From: Gallionellaceae bacterium
GTDB taxonomy: Bacteria; Pseudomonadota; Gammaproteobacteria; Burkholderiales; Gallionellaceae
DNA: 33,816 bases
Assembly: GCA_030834965.1 (NCBI GenBank)
Contig: JAUQWW010000081.1
Location: forward strand, 1-33,816
Direction of reading: 5' to 3'
This document shows, one piece after another, positions 1-7,215 of the stretch. The notes under the pieces were generated by a model. That model saw only the letters and a list, made by a program, of their open reading frames with translations. It did no database searches and was not told the DNA's origin. The position numbers were made by a program, and so were the translations under genes. Each line of letters starts with the position of its first letter. The first letter of the stretch is position 1.

Positions 1-1244
1 TAGGCCAGCGCATGCTTGATTTCCTGGCGCTCGAAAAAGCGCAAGCCGCCATAGACACGATAAGCCACTCCCGCCGACACCAGCGCATGCTCCAGCACCC
101 GTGATTGCGCGTTGGAGCGATACAGCACCGCCATCTCGGAAAGCTTTACGCCCTCGCGGTTAAGCTGGCGCGCTTCGTCAACGATGAACCGCGCCTCGTC
201 CGCATCCGTCGGCGCCTCGTATACGCGCAGCGGCTCGCCCCTGTCCGCCAAGGTCCACAGGTTCTTGCCGAGGCGGTTTACATTGCGGCTGATCAGCGCA
301 TTGGCGGCATCGAGAATGTTGCCGTGCGAACGGTAATTCTGCTCCAGCTTGATCACGCTTTCGACGTGAAAATCGCGCAGCAACTCCTTCATGTTGCCGA
401 CATTCGCGCCGCGGAACGCATAGATCGACTGGTCGTCGTCCCCTACAGCGAAAAGCGCCGCAGGCGCGGCGTTCGCCCCCTCGCCCGCTTGCGGGAGAGG
501 GTTGGGGAGAGGGGAGGGTTTACGTTTCTCACCCGCACCTGCCAGCAGCTTCAGCCAACGGTACTGCAAGGGATTGGTGTCCTGAAACTCATCCACCAGA
601 ATATGGCGGAAGCGCGCCTGGTAATGCTCACGCAACTGCTGGTTGCGCGAAAGCAATTCATAACAGCGCAGCAACAGCTCGGAGAAATCCACCACCCCTT
701 CGCGCTGGCACTGCGCGTCGTACTCGGCAAAAATTTCCATCTTGCGCCGCGTGTACGGATCGAACGCCTCTGCCTCGTGCGCACGCAGGCCCTGCTCCTT
801 GTTGCTGCTGATAAAATTCTGCACCTCGCGCGGAGGGTACTTTTCGTCATCGACATTCATCGCCTTCATCAGGCGTTTGATCATGGCGAGCTGATCGGCG
901 CTATCCAGAATCTGGAAAGTCTGCGGCAGATTTGCCTCGCGGTGGTGTGCGCGCAGCATGCGGTTGCACAGGCCATGGAACGTGCCGATCCACATGCCGC
1001 GCGTATTGATCGGCAGCATCGCACCCAGCCGGGTGACCATCTCCTTCGCCGCCTTGTTGGTGAACGTCACTGCGAGGATGCCGTGCGGGCTGGCCTGACC
1101 GGTGCTGATGAGCCAGGCGATGCGCGTGGTCAGCACGCGCGTCTTGCCGCTGCCCGCCCCGGCCAGGATCAGCGCGGATTGTGGCGGCAATTCGACTGCG
1201 GCGCGTTGTTCTGGATTGAGTCCGGAAAGGAGGGGAGAATTCAT
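1..1244 (-). CDS. uvrD: UvrD/Rep-family ATP-dependent DNA helicase, 5' part (runs off the window)
   Basis: This is a superfamily 1A 3'-5' DNA helicase, which unwinds DNA in mismatch and nucleotide excision repair. About 414 N-terminal residues are present and the rest lies beyond base 1. Reading the minus strand from the ATG at 1244, I see the Walker A motif AGAGSGKT (residues about 28-35), the TFTNKAA motif, GTFHGLCNRMLRAHH, the Walker B region LVDEFQDTNPLQY, VGDDDQSIYAFRGA and LEQNYRS, and the fragment ends near FFERQEIKHAL. Over this stretch it follows E. coli UvrD closely in wording and order. The odd part is an extra stretch of roughly 25 residues between LLAG and the VGDDDQSIY motif, rich in Pro, Gly and Ala and encoded by a REP-like palindrome; the frame stays open. 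The gene is divergent from the activator at 1622. The family call is firm; whether it is UvrD or a close paralogue is slightly less so. Confidence 0.93.
   Translation of the reverse strand, partial: MNSPLLSGLNPEQRAAVELPPQSALILAGAGSGKTRVLTTRIAWLISTGQASPHGILAVTFTNKAAKEMVTRLGAMLPINTRGMWIGTFHGLCNRMLRAHHREANLPQTFQILDSADQLAMIKRLMKAMNVDDEKYPPREVQNFISSNKEQGLRAHEAEAFDPYTRRKMEIFAEYDAQCQREGVVDFSELLLRCYELLSRNQQLREHYQARFRHILVDEFQDTNPLQYRWLKLLAGAGEKRKPSPLPNPLPQAGEGANAAPAALFAVGDDDQSIYAFRGANVGNMKELLRDFHVESVIKLEQNYRSHGNILDAANALISRNVNRLGKNLWTLADRGEPLRVYEAPTDADEARFIVDEARQLNREGVKLSEMAVLYRSNAQSRVLEHALVSAGVAYRVYGGLRFFERQEIKHALA
478..518 (-). repeat. REP-like palindromic repeat inserted in frame in uvrD
   Basis: On the + strand, 478-501 forms an imperfect palindrome (arms CCCTCGCCCGC and GCGGGAGAGGG around TT), followed by a G-rich tail to 518. 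Read on the minus strand it has the layout 'CCCTCTCCCCAACCC plus hairpin', the same as the two copies at 23733-23769 and 23819-23853. It lies inside the uvrD reading frame and is translated as a PSPLPNPLPQAGEG-like peptide. No stop or frameshift results. Confidence 0.8.
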
Positions 1245-1621
1245 TATGTAATTATCCCACAGGATGCTTGCTCAACTTGCTTCAACGCGTTCCTTTGGAA
1301 ATATAAATATTATTGACAATGGAACGCGCACCCGCATGGAACAGGAGGCCATTCGCTATTTCGACACGCCGGCGCAGACTGAGGTACCAGCTCACGGCCA
1401 CGTCAGTTTAAGCAAATCGCTTATTCCCGTTTTCGCCCATCTCATGCATGATTCGGCCCGTGATTGGCTCCAGCACAAAGTTCGTCCTGCCGCCGCTGGA
1501 TGTCGTTCCTGAGCATGGTCGAAAGGTTTGCCATTGCCACGGCGAAAATTATTCATAATAAAAAAGTTAATTTTTTTAAGAACGTTTCTCGAGGCAGAAA
1601 ATACAGAATGGAAATGCTGAC
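1245..1621. other. Intergenic region between divergent uvrD and the activator gene
   Basis: This gap of 377 bases must hold the promoters of both divergent genes. I see AT-rich stretches near 1300-1320 and 1540-1580, including a short palindrome ATTAT-TC-ATAAT near 1548-1559 and A/T runs just after it. A TTGACA hexamer sits near 1313 on the + strand but has no good -10 partner. Small open frames here lack ribosome-binding sites and family features. I cannot place either promoter with confidence. Confidence 0.5.
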
Positions 1622-2644
1622 GTGACGCTTGCAGAATTAACCGCAGTTGATGCACCCGCCCCTCTTCAAAACATCATCGGACGTTCGCCGGCCTTCCTGG
1701 AAATGGCACGCCTGATCCTGAAAATCGGCGAGTGCGATGCACCGGTCCTGATAGAAGGCGAGACAGGCACCGGCAAGGAGCTGGCGGCACGAGCCATCCA
1801 CTATCTCGGGTCGCGCCGGGATCTACCGTTTATCGCCGTCAACTGCGGCGCCATTCCGGACACCCTTGTCGAAAGCGAACTTTTCGGCCATCACAAAGGG
1901 GCATTCACGGACGCCAAGGAAGCCAGGGCGGGGCTGATTACCCAGGCCCACGGCGGCACGCTTTTTCTGGACGAAATCGAGGCGCTCTCTCCCAAGGGGC
2001 AGGTGACGCTGCTGCGCTTTCTGCAGGACCAGCAATACAGGCCTCTGGGCAGCAAGGCAGTGGAAAAGGCCGACGTCAGGATCATCACGGCCACCAATGT
2101 AGACCTTGAAAAACTGGTTGAAAAGGGAGAGTTCAGGCAGGACCTGCAGTTCCGGCTGGAAATCCTGCTCCTCGAATTACCCCCCTTGCGTGAAAGACAT
2201 GGAGACGTGGAACTGCTGGCGCGGCATTTCATCAGGCAGTTCAGCGCGAAATACGGAAAACCAGCGGCCTTCTTGCAGCCCGACACCGTCAGCTGGATGA
2301 ACAGTTACGCCTGGCCGGGCAATGTCAGAGAGCTTGAAAACCTGATCCACAGGGAATTCCTTCTGGCCGATGACCAGAAAATATCCATCAAGTGCAAGGC
2401 AAGCGGTGCGGAACAGCGTAAATCTTTTGATCGGCGACTCGCGCAGTTTGTGAATCGCGACTTCAACACCGCCAAGGCTGGAGTAATTGAGGATTTTGAG
2501 AAGAAATATCTTTGCAACCTGTTATCGCTCGCGAACGGCAACGTTACGCTGGCAGCCAAAATGGCTGGCAAAGAGCGGCGTGCACTTGGAAAACTCCTGA
2601 AAAAGCATGGCATCGAAAAATGCCAGCAACCCGCAAGCGCTTAA
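1622..2644 (+). CDS. Sigma-54-type AAA+ transcriptional activator without N-terminal sensor domain
   Basis: This is a bacterial enhancer-binding protein: an AAA+ ATPase that remodels sigma-54 RNA polymerase at -24/-12 promoters. The 340 residues hold the AAA+ domain almost from the start: IIGRSPAF (about 18-25), Walker A GETGTGKE (46-53), the sigma-54 contact loop GAFTDA (93-98, where the usual motif is GAFTGA), Walker B GGTLFLDEIE (111-120) and WPGNVREL. A Fis-type helix-turn-helix (about 300-335, NVTLAAKMAGKERRALGKLLKKHGI) ends the protein. No receiver, GAF or PAS domain is present, so activity may be set by protein level or a separate partner. I use the GTG at 1622, with GGAA eight bases upstream; the first ATG lies well inside the domain. 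The likely target is the adjacent eCIS operon, given the candidate binding sites at 3279-3307 and the promoter at 3454. The Gly-to-Asp change in the loop is a caution about sigma-54 contact. Confidence 0.88.
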   Translation: MTLAELTAVDAPAPLQNIIGRSPAFLEMARLILKIGECDAPVLIEGETGTGKELAARAIHYLGSRRDLPFIAVNCGAIPDTLVESELFGHHKGAFTDAKEARAGLITQAHGGTLFLDEIEALSPKGQVTLLRFLQDQQYRPLGSKAVEKADVRIITATNVDLEKLVEKGEFRQDLQFRLEILLLELPPLRERHGDVELLARHFIRQFSAKYGKPAAFLQPDTVSWMNSYAWPGNVRELENLIHREFLLADDQKISIKCKASGAEQRKSFDRRLAQFVNRDFNTAKAGVIEDFEKKYLCNLLSLANGNVTLAAKMAGKERRALGKLLKKHGIEKCQQPASA

Positions 2645-2682
2645 CATCTTGGACTGTCATGAAAGCGGGTGGCACATGTGGC

Positions 2683-2889
2683 TTAGCGATAAACCAAATG
2701 GAGACCTGTCACATCCGGCCTGTATAGCAAGGCTTCTTCCTTGGAAAGCAGCCTGTTCAATTTCATGTCGTAGTAGACGAATTTCTTGGTTTGCTTATGC
2801 ATCAAACATATAACCCGATCTCCGGTTGAATGTTTGAATTGCGTATAGAGATGCTCCCAGTCGTTTTCCACTATTGCCAATTTACTCAT
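2683..2889 (-). CDS. Small hypothetical protein, 68 residues
   Basis: I do not recognise this protein. The start at 2889 is chosen because a perfect AGGAGG lies eight bases upstream on the minus strand; the frame stays open further upstream but has no comparable site. The product begins MSKLAIVENDWEHLYTQF and is a mix of charged and aromatic residues (YDMKLNRLLSKEEALLY), with no signal peptide or membrane segment. It converges on the activator gene, the two stops lying 38 bases apart, and it points away from the eCIS operon. It could be a small regulatory or accessory protein, but nothing in the sequence says which. The strong Shine-Dalgarno sequence is the main evidence that it is real. Confidence 0.6.
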   Translation of the reverse strand: MSKLAIVENDWEHLYTQFKHSTGDRVICLMHKQTKKFVYYDMKLNRLLSKEEALLYRPDVTGLHLVYR

Positions 2890-3278
2890 GAACCATTCCT
2901 CCTGCCTGATGGTCAGCCGCATCAGCAGCGGCTGTAGCAAGACATTAGCAAGAAATAGATCACGACGCCAAACCCGCTCGTCTGTTATCGAGTTTCCGGA
3001 TAAGTGGCTAAAAAAACGGCACGGGCGGTAGCTTTACCGGGATAGACGGTTACCAACATCTGCTGAAAATTTGCCTGTCTATAACAGCCAGCGGCTCGCG
3101 TGTCTTTGCTTGGCCTATCCAGATAATTTTAAATTCCTGTTGGAAGGCTCGGCTAGCCGGATACCTGCAATTGCCGTGCCAATAACTGCTTCGTGGAATT
3201 TCAACGGGTTAGAAAGATTCTTATTTCCAGAGATGACGTTTTCCGGCAACTGCTACAAAAATGGGCAGCCAATAATAC
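2890..3278. other. AT-richer gap upstream of the eCIS operon
   Basis: This 389-base stretch is visibly less GC-rich than its surroundings. Open frames such as 3071-3292 have no ribosome-binding site and a composition unlike the neighbours, so I call no gene. The promoter of the small gene at 2889 should lie at its left side; I could not define it. The right side leads into the phased repeat sites at 3279. Confidence 0.45.
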
Positions 3279-3307
3279 TGGGTCATTTTTGACCCAAAAC
3301 TGGGTCA
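3279..3307 (+). promoter_or_regulatory. Three 11-bp-phased half-sites: candidate upstream activator sites
   Basis: The 7-mer TGGGTCA occurs at 3279-3285, its reverse complement TGACCCA at 3290-3296, and TGGGTCA again at 3301-3307. Each start is exactly 11 bp after the previous one, about one helical turn. The first two form the perfect dyad TGGGTCATTTTTGACCCA. The array lies about 175-200 bp before the predicted start site of the sigma-54 promoter at 3454-3471, the usual distance for an enhancer-binding protein. That the activator encoded at 1622 binds here is inference. Confidence 0.6.
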
Positions 3308-3453
3308 AAAATAATCTTTTCTTGCTTATCAAGCATCTCCATGAAACATCGCATCTTCTTTTGATGATATCTACGGGTTCTCCATGACCCGGCGCAACCC
3401 ATACCTTCGCTGAACAATATTTTATTAACCAATGGGATAGCGCGGAATGGCGA

Positions 3454-3471
3454 TGGGCATGCCTATTGCTA
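3454..3471 (+). promoter_or_regulatory. Candidate sigma-54 (-24/-12) promoter of the eCIS operon
   Basis: The bases TGGGCATGCCTATTGCTA match the sigma-54 consensus (TGGCACG-N4-TTGCW) when the -24 element is read as GGGCATG. The invariant GG is at 3456-3457 and the invariant GC at 3468-3469, exactly 12 bp apart, and TTGCT is perfect. Transcription would begin near 3481, some 32 bases before the ATG at 3513. A sigma-54 activator gene and phased upstream sites lie nearby, which supports the call. Confidence 0.6.
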
Positions 3472-3512
3472 TCTGTCATTCACTGGCTGTCCAATCATTT
3501 AGTGGATGTGTG

Positions 3513-3776
3513 ATGACGACACACAATAAAAAACAACAGAGGGATCGCCTGATAAATGCCATCACGCTTTATCTCAAGGCTCATCCCAATGCTGCGGACA
3601 GCGTGGAGGGAATCATGCAATGGTGGCTGCCGCAGCAGAATCCGGTGGATATGGATGATCTGCAGCAGGCACTCGATTACCTGGTGGAGAGAAGAGCAGT
3701 GTCCAGAACCGCTCTGCTGGATGGTCGCATGCTCTATACCAGTCAAGCGAGGGATGCAAAACAGAAAGCGGTCTGA
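3513..3776 (+). CDS. Small winged-helix-like protein, first gene of the eCIS operon
   Basis: The 87-residue product begins MTTHNKKQQRDRLINAITLYLK. The pattern of helices followed by a short hairpin (DLQQALDYLVERRAVSRTALLDGRMLYTS) resembles a winged-helix fold, a prediction from pattern only. An open frame reaches back to 3447, but that start overlaps the predicted sigma-54 promoter, so 3513 is preferred; its ribosome-binding site (GTGGA) is weak. The gene ends 14 bases before the next one and is presumably co-transcribed with the structural genes. It could be a small regulator or an assembly factor; I do not recognise a named family. Confidence 0.65.
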   Translation: MTTHNKKQQRDRLINAITLYLKAHPNAADSVEGIMQWWLPQQNPVDMDDLQQALDYLVERRAVSRTALLDGRMLYTSQARDAKQKAV

Positions 3777-3790
3777 TAGGGAGGCACGAC

Positions 3791-4156
3791 ATGGCTGAAA
3801 AAATTAGTTGGAATTACGTGGCACAGGCGTTGAACGGTCCCAGTCTTTCCGGGCAGGGAGAACTGGAGGTCGACGCCTACGACAAGATCGAGGTGACGAT
3901 TACCGCCGGCGCAACCCAGCAGGTCAATCTGGTGCCAAGCGGCACCGTCTCGATGCTCGTCATCAACCCGGCCGTGCCTGACGTTGACCTGAGCTACGAA
4001 GTTGGCGGCAATGCGGTCGCACTGGACGGCCCGCACGTGTTGATCGGCACAGGCGCGGTGAGCCTGCTTGGCGGCGCGACTGATCTTTCGTTCACCAATA
4101 ATACCGGCGCTGACGCGACCATCGAAATACTGCTTGGGCGCGACGCGACGCCATAA
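3791..4156 (+). CDS. Small beta-rich hypothetical protein of the eCIS operon
   Basis: The 121-residue protein (MAEKISWNYVAQALNGPSLS...) is rich in Val, Thr, Gly and Asp with alternating hydrophobic residues, which suggests an all-beta fold. It has no signal peptide, membrane segment or catalytic motif I can see. A strong GGGAGG lies just upstream of the ATG. It sits between the small winged-helix-like gene and the sheath gene, with a 54-base gap to the latter, so a minor structural or capping part of the particle is plausible. It lacks the look of a tube protein (the real tube gene is at 5805). Function unknown. Confidence 0.7.
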   Translation: MAEKISWNYVAQALNGPSLSGQGELEVDAYDKIEVTITAGATQQVNLVPSGTVSMLVINPAVPDVDLSYEVGGNAVALDGPHVLIGTGAVSLLGGATDLSFTNNTGADATIEILLGRDATP

Positions 4157-4210
4157 GCCCTTGGCCTGAACACAATCCGTACTTTCCCAGTACTTTAAAG
4201 GAGGAGCAAC

Positions 4211-5794
4211 ATGCCGGTTACCTTATCCTACCCTGGCGTCTATATCGAAGAAGTGCCCAGTGGCGTGCGCACCATCACCGGTGTGTCGACCTCCATCACC
4301 GCCTTCATCGGGCGCGCGCTGCGCGGCCCGGTGAATGATCCGGTGCGCGTGCAGAGCTTCGGCGAATTCGAGCGCCGCTTCGGCGGCCTGTGGCGCGACA
4401 GCACGCTGAGCTACGCGGTGCAGCAGTTCTTCCAGAACGGCGGCACCGACGCGCTGATTGTGCGCGTGCATAACGGCGCAGCCGCCGCCACCCTCACGCT
4501 GGCGGTGGGCTTCAACCTGGTCGCGGCCAATCCCGGCAAGTGGGGCGAGAAGCTGCGCGTGCGCGTCGATCACAACACCCGGCCTCATCTCCCCACCGAT
4601 CCGGCCAACAGCCTGTTCAATCTCGCGGTGCGCGACACCGCGACCGGGGCGACCGAGCGTTTCCTCAATCTCTCCACAGATCCCAATAACGCGCGCTTCG
4701 TCACGCGAGTTCTGGAACAGGAATCGAACCTGGTGCGCATCGTCACGCCGCCCGGCACCGTACCCGCGCTGCGTCCTGCCGCGCACGGCAACCCGCCGCC
4801 CGGCGCCGATCCGCTGCTGGACAACGCCTCCTCCACCGCCTTCACTGCGACGGGCAATGAAGGCTCTGCCATCACCGACAACCAGATATCCCTGGCCGCG
4901 CTGGAAGCAGCCAAGCAGGGGATATGGGCACTGGAAAAGGCGGACCTGTTCAATCTGCTGTGCGTTCCGCCGCTCACCCGCGAAGCCGGCGGCGACGTGA
5001 ACTCGCAAACCCGCAGCGCCGCCGCCAAATATTGCCAGCAGCGTCGCGCGATGTATGTCGTCGATCCGCTCATGGCCTGGGACGAACATTCCGACCTCAC
5101 CGGCGGCAGCGGCCTGGACAGCGTAGCATGGGGCCTGGCGCGCAGCGAAAATGCCGCGCTGTATTTCCCCTATCTGCGCCAGCCCGATCCCTTGCAGGAA
5201 AATCGCCTGGCTGACTTCGCACCGTGCGGCGCGGTCGCCGGGATCATGGCGCGCACCGACGGCCAGCGCGGCGTATGGAAAGCCCCCGCCGGCAACGATG
5301 CCACGCTCAACGGCGTGGTCGAACTCACAGTGAAACTCACCGATGGCGAGAACGGCCAGCTCAACCCGCTGGCGGTAAATTGCCTGCGCGCCTTCCCGGT
5401 CACCGGACGGGTGGTATGGGGCGCGCGCACGCTGCGCGGCGCAGACCAGCTCGCCTCGGAATGGAAATATTTGCCGGTGCGCCGCCTCGCGCTGTTCCTC
5501 GAGGAAAGCCTGTTCCGCGGCTCGCAGTGGGTGGTGTTCGAGCCGAACGACGAACCGCTATGGGCGCAGATCCGCCTCAACGTCGGCGCCTTCATGCAGG
5601 GCCTGTTCCGCCAGGGCGCCTTCCAGGGCAGCAGCCCGCGCGATGCCTATTTCGTCAAATGCGACAAGGAGACCACTACCCAGAACGACATCAACCTGGG
5701 CGTCGTCAACATCGTTGTGGGCTTCGCGCCGCTCAAGCCCGCCGAATTCGTGGTGATCAAGATCCAGCAGATCGCCGGCCAGATCCAAGTTTAA
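4211..5794 (+). CDS. Contractile sheath protein (phage tail sheath family)
   Basis: This subunit forms the contractile sheath around the inner tube; its contraction drives the tube and spike into the target. The 527 residues begin with the family's typical LSYPGVYIEEVPSGVRTITGV, continue with the TSITAFIGRALRGPVNDPVRVQSFGEFERRFGG segment, and end with the conserved C-terminal sheath domain (NDINLGVVNIVVGFAPLKPAEFVVIKIQQIAGQ). The core with GVVAGIMARTD-like wording (residues about 340-350) and ALFLEESLFRG (about 425) also fits phage and Afp/PVC sheaths. A near-perfect AAGGAGG precedes the ATG. Only one sheath gene is seen, whereas Afp has three related copies. Confidence 0.95.
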   Translation: MPVTLSYPGVYIEEVPSGVRTITGVSTSITAFIGRALRGPVNDPVRVQSFGEFERRFGGLWRDSTLSYAVQQFFQNGGTDALIVRVHNGAAAATLTLAVGFNLVAANPGKWGEKLRVRVDHNTRPHLPTDPANSLFNLAVRDTATGATERFLNLSTDPNNARFVTRVLEQESNLVRIVTPPGTVPALRPAAHGNPPPGADPLLDNASSTAFTATGNEGSAITDNQISLAALEAAKQGIWALEKADLFNLLCVPPLTREAGGDVNSQTRSAAAKYCQQRRAMYVVDPLMAWDEHSDLTGGSGLDSVAWGLARSENAALYFPYLRQPDPLQENRLADFAPCGAVAGIMARTDGQRGVWKAPAGNDATLNGVVELTVKLTDGENGQLNPLAVNCLRAFPVTGRVVWGARTLRGADQLASEWKYLPVRRLALFLEESLFRGSQWVVFEPNDEPLWAQIRLNVGAFMQGLFRQGAFQGSSPRDAYFVKCDKETTTQNDINLGVVNIVVGFAPLKPAEFVVIKIQQIAGQIQV

Positions 5795-5804
5795 GGAGCA
5801 ACTC

Positions 5805-6332
5805 ATGGCACAGTTCACAGTCAATGCACGGCGTTTCGATCCCTACAAAAACTTCAAATTCCGCATCAAGTGGGATGGACGCTATGTCGCGGGCATCTCC
5901 AAGGTCAGTGCGCTCAAGCGCAGCACGGAGGTGGTGGAGCATCGCGAAGGCGGCGATCCGTCCAGCTCGCGCAAATCGCCGGGACGCACCAAATACGAGG
6001 CCATCACGCTGGACCGCGGCGTCACGCACGACACCGAGTTCGAAAAGTGGGCCAACAAGGTGTGGAACTACGGCTCCGGCCTGGGCAGCGAGGTTTCGCT
6101 GAGGGATTTCCGCAAGGATCTCATCCTCGAGGTGTACAACGAGGCCGGCCAGCTGGTCATGGCGTATAAGCTGTACCGCTGCTGGGTGTCGGAATTCCAG
6201 GCCATGCCCGATCTCGACGCCAACGCCAACGCCGTGGCCATCCAGCATATCAAGCTGGAAAACGAGGGATGGGAACGCGACTACGATGTGACCGAGCCCA
6301 GCGAACCGAGCTTCACGGAGCCAGCGGTATAA
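5805..6332 (+). CDS. Inner tube protein (gp19/Hcp-like)
   Basis: This 175-residue protein stacks as hexameric rings to form the rigid inner tube. Diagnostic wording: DPYKNFKFRIKWDGRYVAGISKVSALKRSTEVVEHREGGD near the N terminus and KYEAITLDRGVTHDTEFEKWANKVW in the middle, both typical of the T4-like/eCIS tail tube family (gp19, Afp1/Afp5). It follows the sheath gene by 10 bases with AAGGAGC upstream of the ATG. Its stop codon abuts the left arm of the repeat element at 6333. It is the only tube gene found; Afp and PVC carry two or more. Confidence 0.95.
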   Translation: MAQFTVNARRFDPYKNFKFRIKWDGRYVAGISKVSALKRSTEVVEHREGGDPSSSRKSPGRTKYEAITLDRGVTHDTEFEKWANKVWNYGSGLGSEVSLRDFRKDLILEVYNEAGQLVMAYKLYRCWVSEFQAMPDLDANANAVAIQHIKLENEGWERDYDVTEPSEPSFTEPAV

Positions 6333-6475
6333 CAGTTTGTTTAAAAACGTAGCGAGGACGGCCAGATTCAAGGCGCACGGAACGGAGAAACCGGAATGTA
6401 CACAGGAGTACATGAGGATTTCGAGTACCGCGCAACGCGGCAGATGGTCCGCCGCAGTAGTTTTTCAACAAACTG
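6333..6475. repeat. Structured interspersed repeat element, copy 1 (143 bp)
   Basis: The element fills the gap between the tube stop codon and the ribosome-binding site of the next gene. Its outer arms (6333-6348 and 6460-6475) are inverted repeats, 15 of 16 bases complementary. Inside the arms it starts GTAGCGAG and ends GCAGTAG, and it contains the hairpin ATGTAC-ACAGGA-GTACAT followed by GAGGA and CGAGTACCGC. The element at 31867-32020 shares this core and layout but has entirely different arms. It is transcribed within the eCIS operon. Confidence 0.75.
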
Positions 6476-6486
6476 AAAGGTCCATT

Positions 6487-7215
6487 ATGCGATCACTCGG
6501 TGACGCCGACATCCTTGCAGTATGGGAGACCGCCCAGCGTTACCATCCCGTCGATCAGGCGATCGCGTTGTTGATGACGGCGGAACCGGAACATTCCCGC
6601 GACGAACTGGCGTCGCTGCCCCTCGGCCGCCGTGACGCGCGGCTGCTGTCCTTGCGCCTGTCCACCTTTGGCGACGCGTTGCACAGTCGCGCCACCTGCC
6701 CGCAATGCAATGAGGCTGTGGAATTCGAAATTTCCTGCAGCGCGCTGCGCACGCCGGACGCAGAAGTTCACGAGCGCACGCTCGATGCCGAGGGTTACCA
6801 GTTGCGCATGCGCCCGCTCACCAGTTTCGATCTCGCCGCCGCGGCAGGCGCCGCCGATGTCGCCGAAGCGCGCCGCATATTGCTCCAGCGCTGCGTAGTC
6901 GATGCGCGCCGCAATGATGCATTTGTGAACGCGGACGAATTGCCGGGAGCGGTCAGTGCGGCGGCCGCGCAGGCAGCGTTGCTGGCCGACCCTCAGGCGG
7001 AGCTGCTGTTCGAGCTGGGGTGCCCCGCCTGCGCACACCGCTGGCAGGCAACGCTGGATATTGCACACATCCTGTGGAAGGAAGTGGATGCGCGAGCGCA
7101 GCGCTTGCTGATGGAAGTGCATCAGTTGGCGCGCGCCTACGGCTGGCGCGAGGCCGACATCCTCGGCATGAGCCCCGCGCGCCGCAACGCCTATTTGCAA
7201 AGGGTGGCGGCATGA
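6487..7215 (+). CDS. T4-type baseplate (hub assembly) protein with two CxxC pairs
   Basis: The 242-residue product (MRSLGDADILAVWETAQRYHPVDQAIALL...) has the general form of the T4 gp26-like baseplate-assembly proteins found beside tube genes in phages and eCIS loci. Two Cys pairs, CPQC (about residue 73) and CPAC (about 179), could bind zinc. The ATG at 6487 follows GAAAGG at good distance; the frame extends upstream but only through the repeat element, so the longer start is not used. The TGA overlaps the next ATG by four bases. Position and family resemblance support a role in baseplate or hub assembly; the exact T4 counterpart is uncertain. Confidence 0.75.
   Translation: MRSLGDADILAVWETAQRYHPVDQAIALLMTAEPEHSRDELASLPLGRRDARLLSLRLSTFGDALHSRATCPQCNEAVEFEISCSALRTPDAEVHERTLDAEGYQLRMRPLTSFDLAAAAGAADVAEARRILLQRCVVDARRNDAFVNADELPGAVSAAAAQAALLADPQAELLFELGCPACAHRWQATLDIAHILWKEVDARAQRLLMEVHQLARAYGWREADILGMSPARRNAYLQRVAA

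Noticed and set aside
105-1316. Long + strand open frame opposite uvrD
   Set aside because: It is codon-aligned antisense to the clear UvrD reading frame, and its product has no family features.
1264-1512. Possible small gene in the uvrD/activator gap
   Set aside because: Start codon has no suitable ribosome-binding site and the product looks random; an internal ATG after GGAACAGG-like sequence is no better.
3071-3292. Open frame in the gap before the eCIS operon
   Set aside because: No ribosome-binding site, composition unlike the neighbours, and it runs into the phased sites.
3327-3339. IHF site between the phased sites and the sigma-54 promoter
   Set aside because: TATCAA matches the first part of the IHF consensus but the TTR part is missing; only suggestive.
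4223-5089. Minus-strand open frame inside the sheath gene
   Set aside because: Shadow of the sheath gene, no ribosome-binding site or family features.
6337-6486. N-terminal extension of the 6487 gene
   Set aside because: The extension is encoded wholly by the repeat element; a good ribosome-binding site supports the ATG at 6487.
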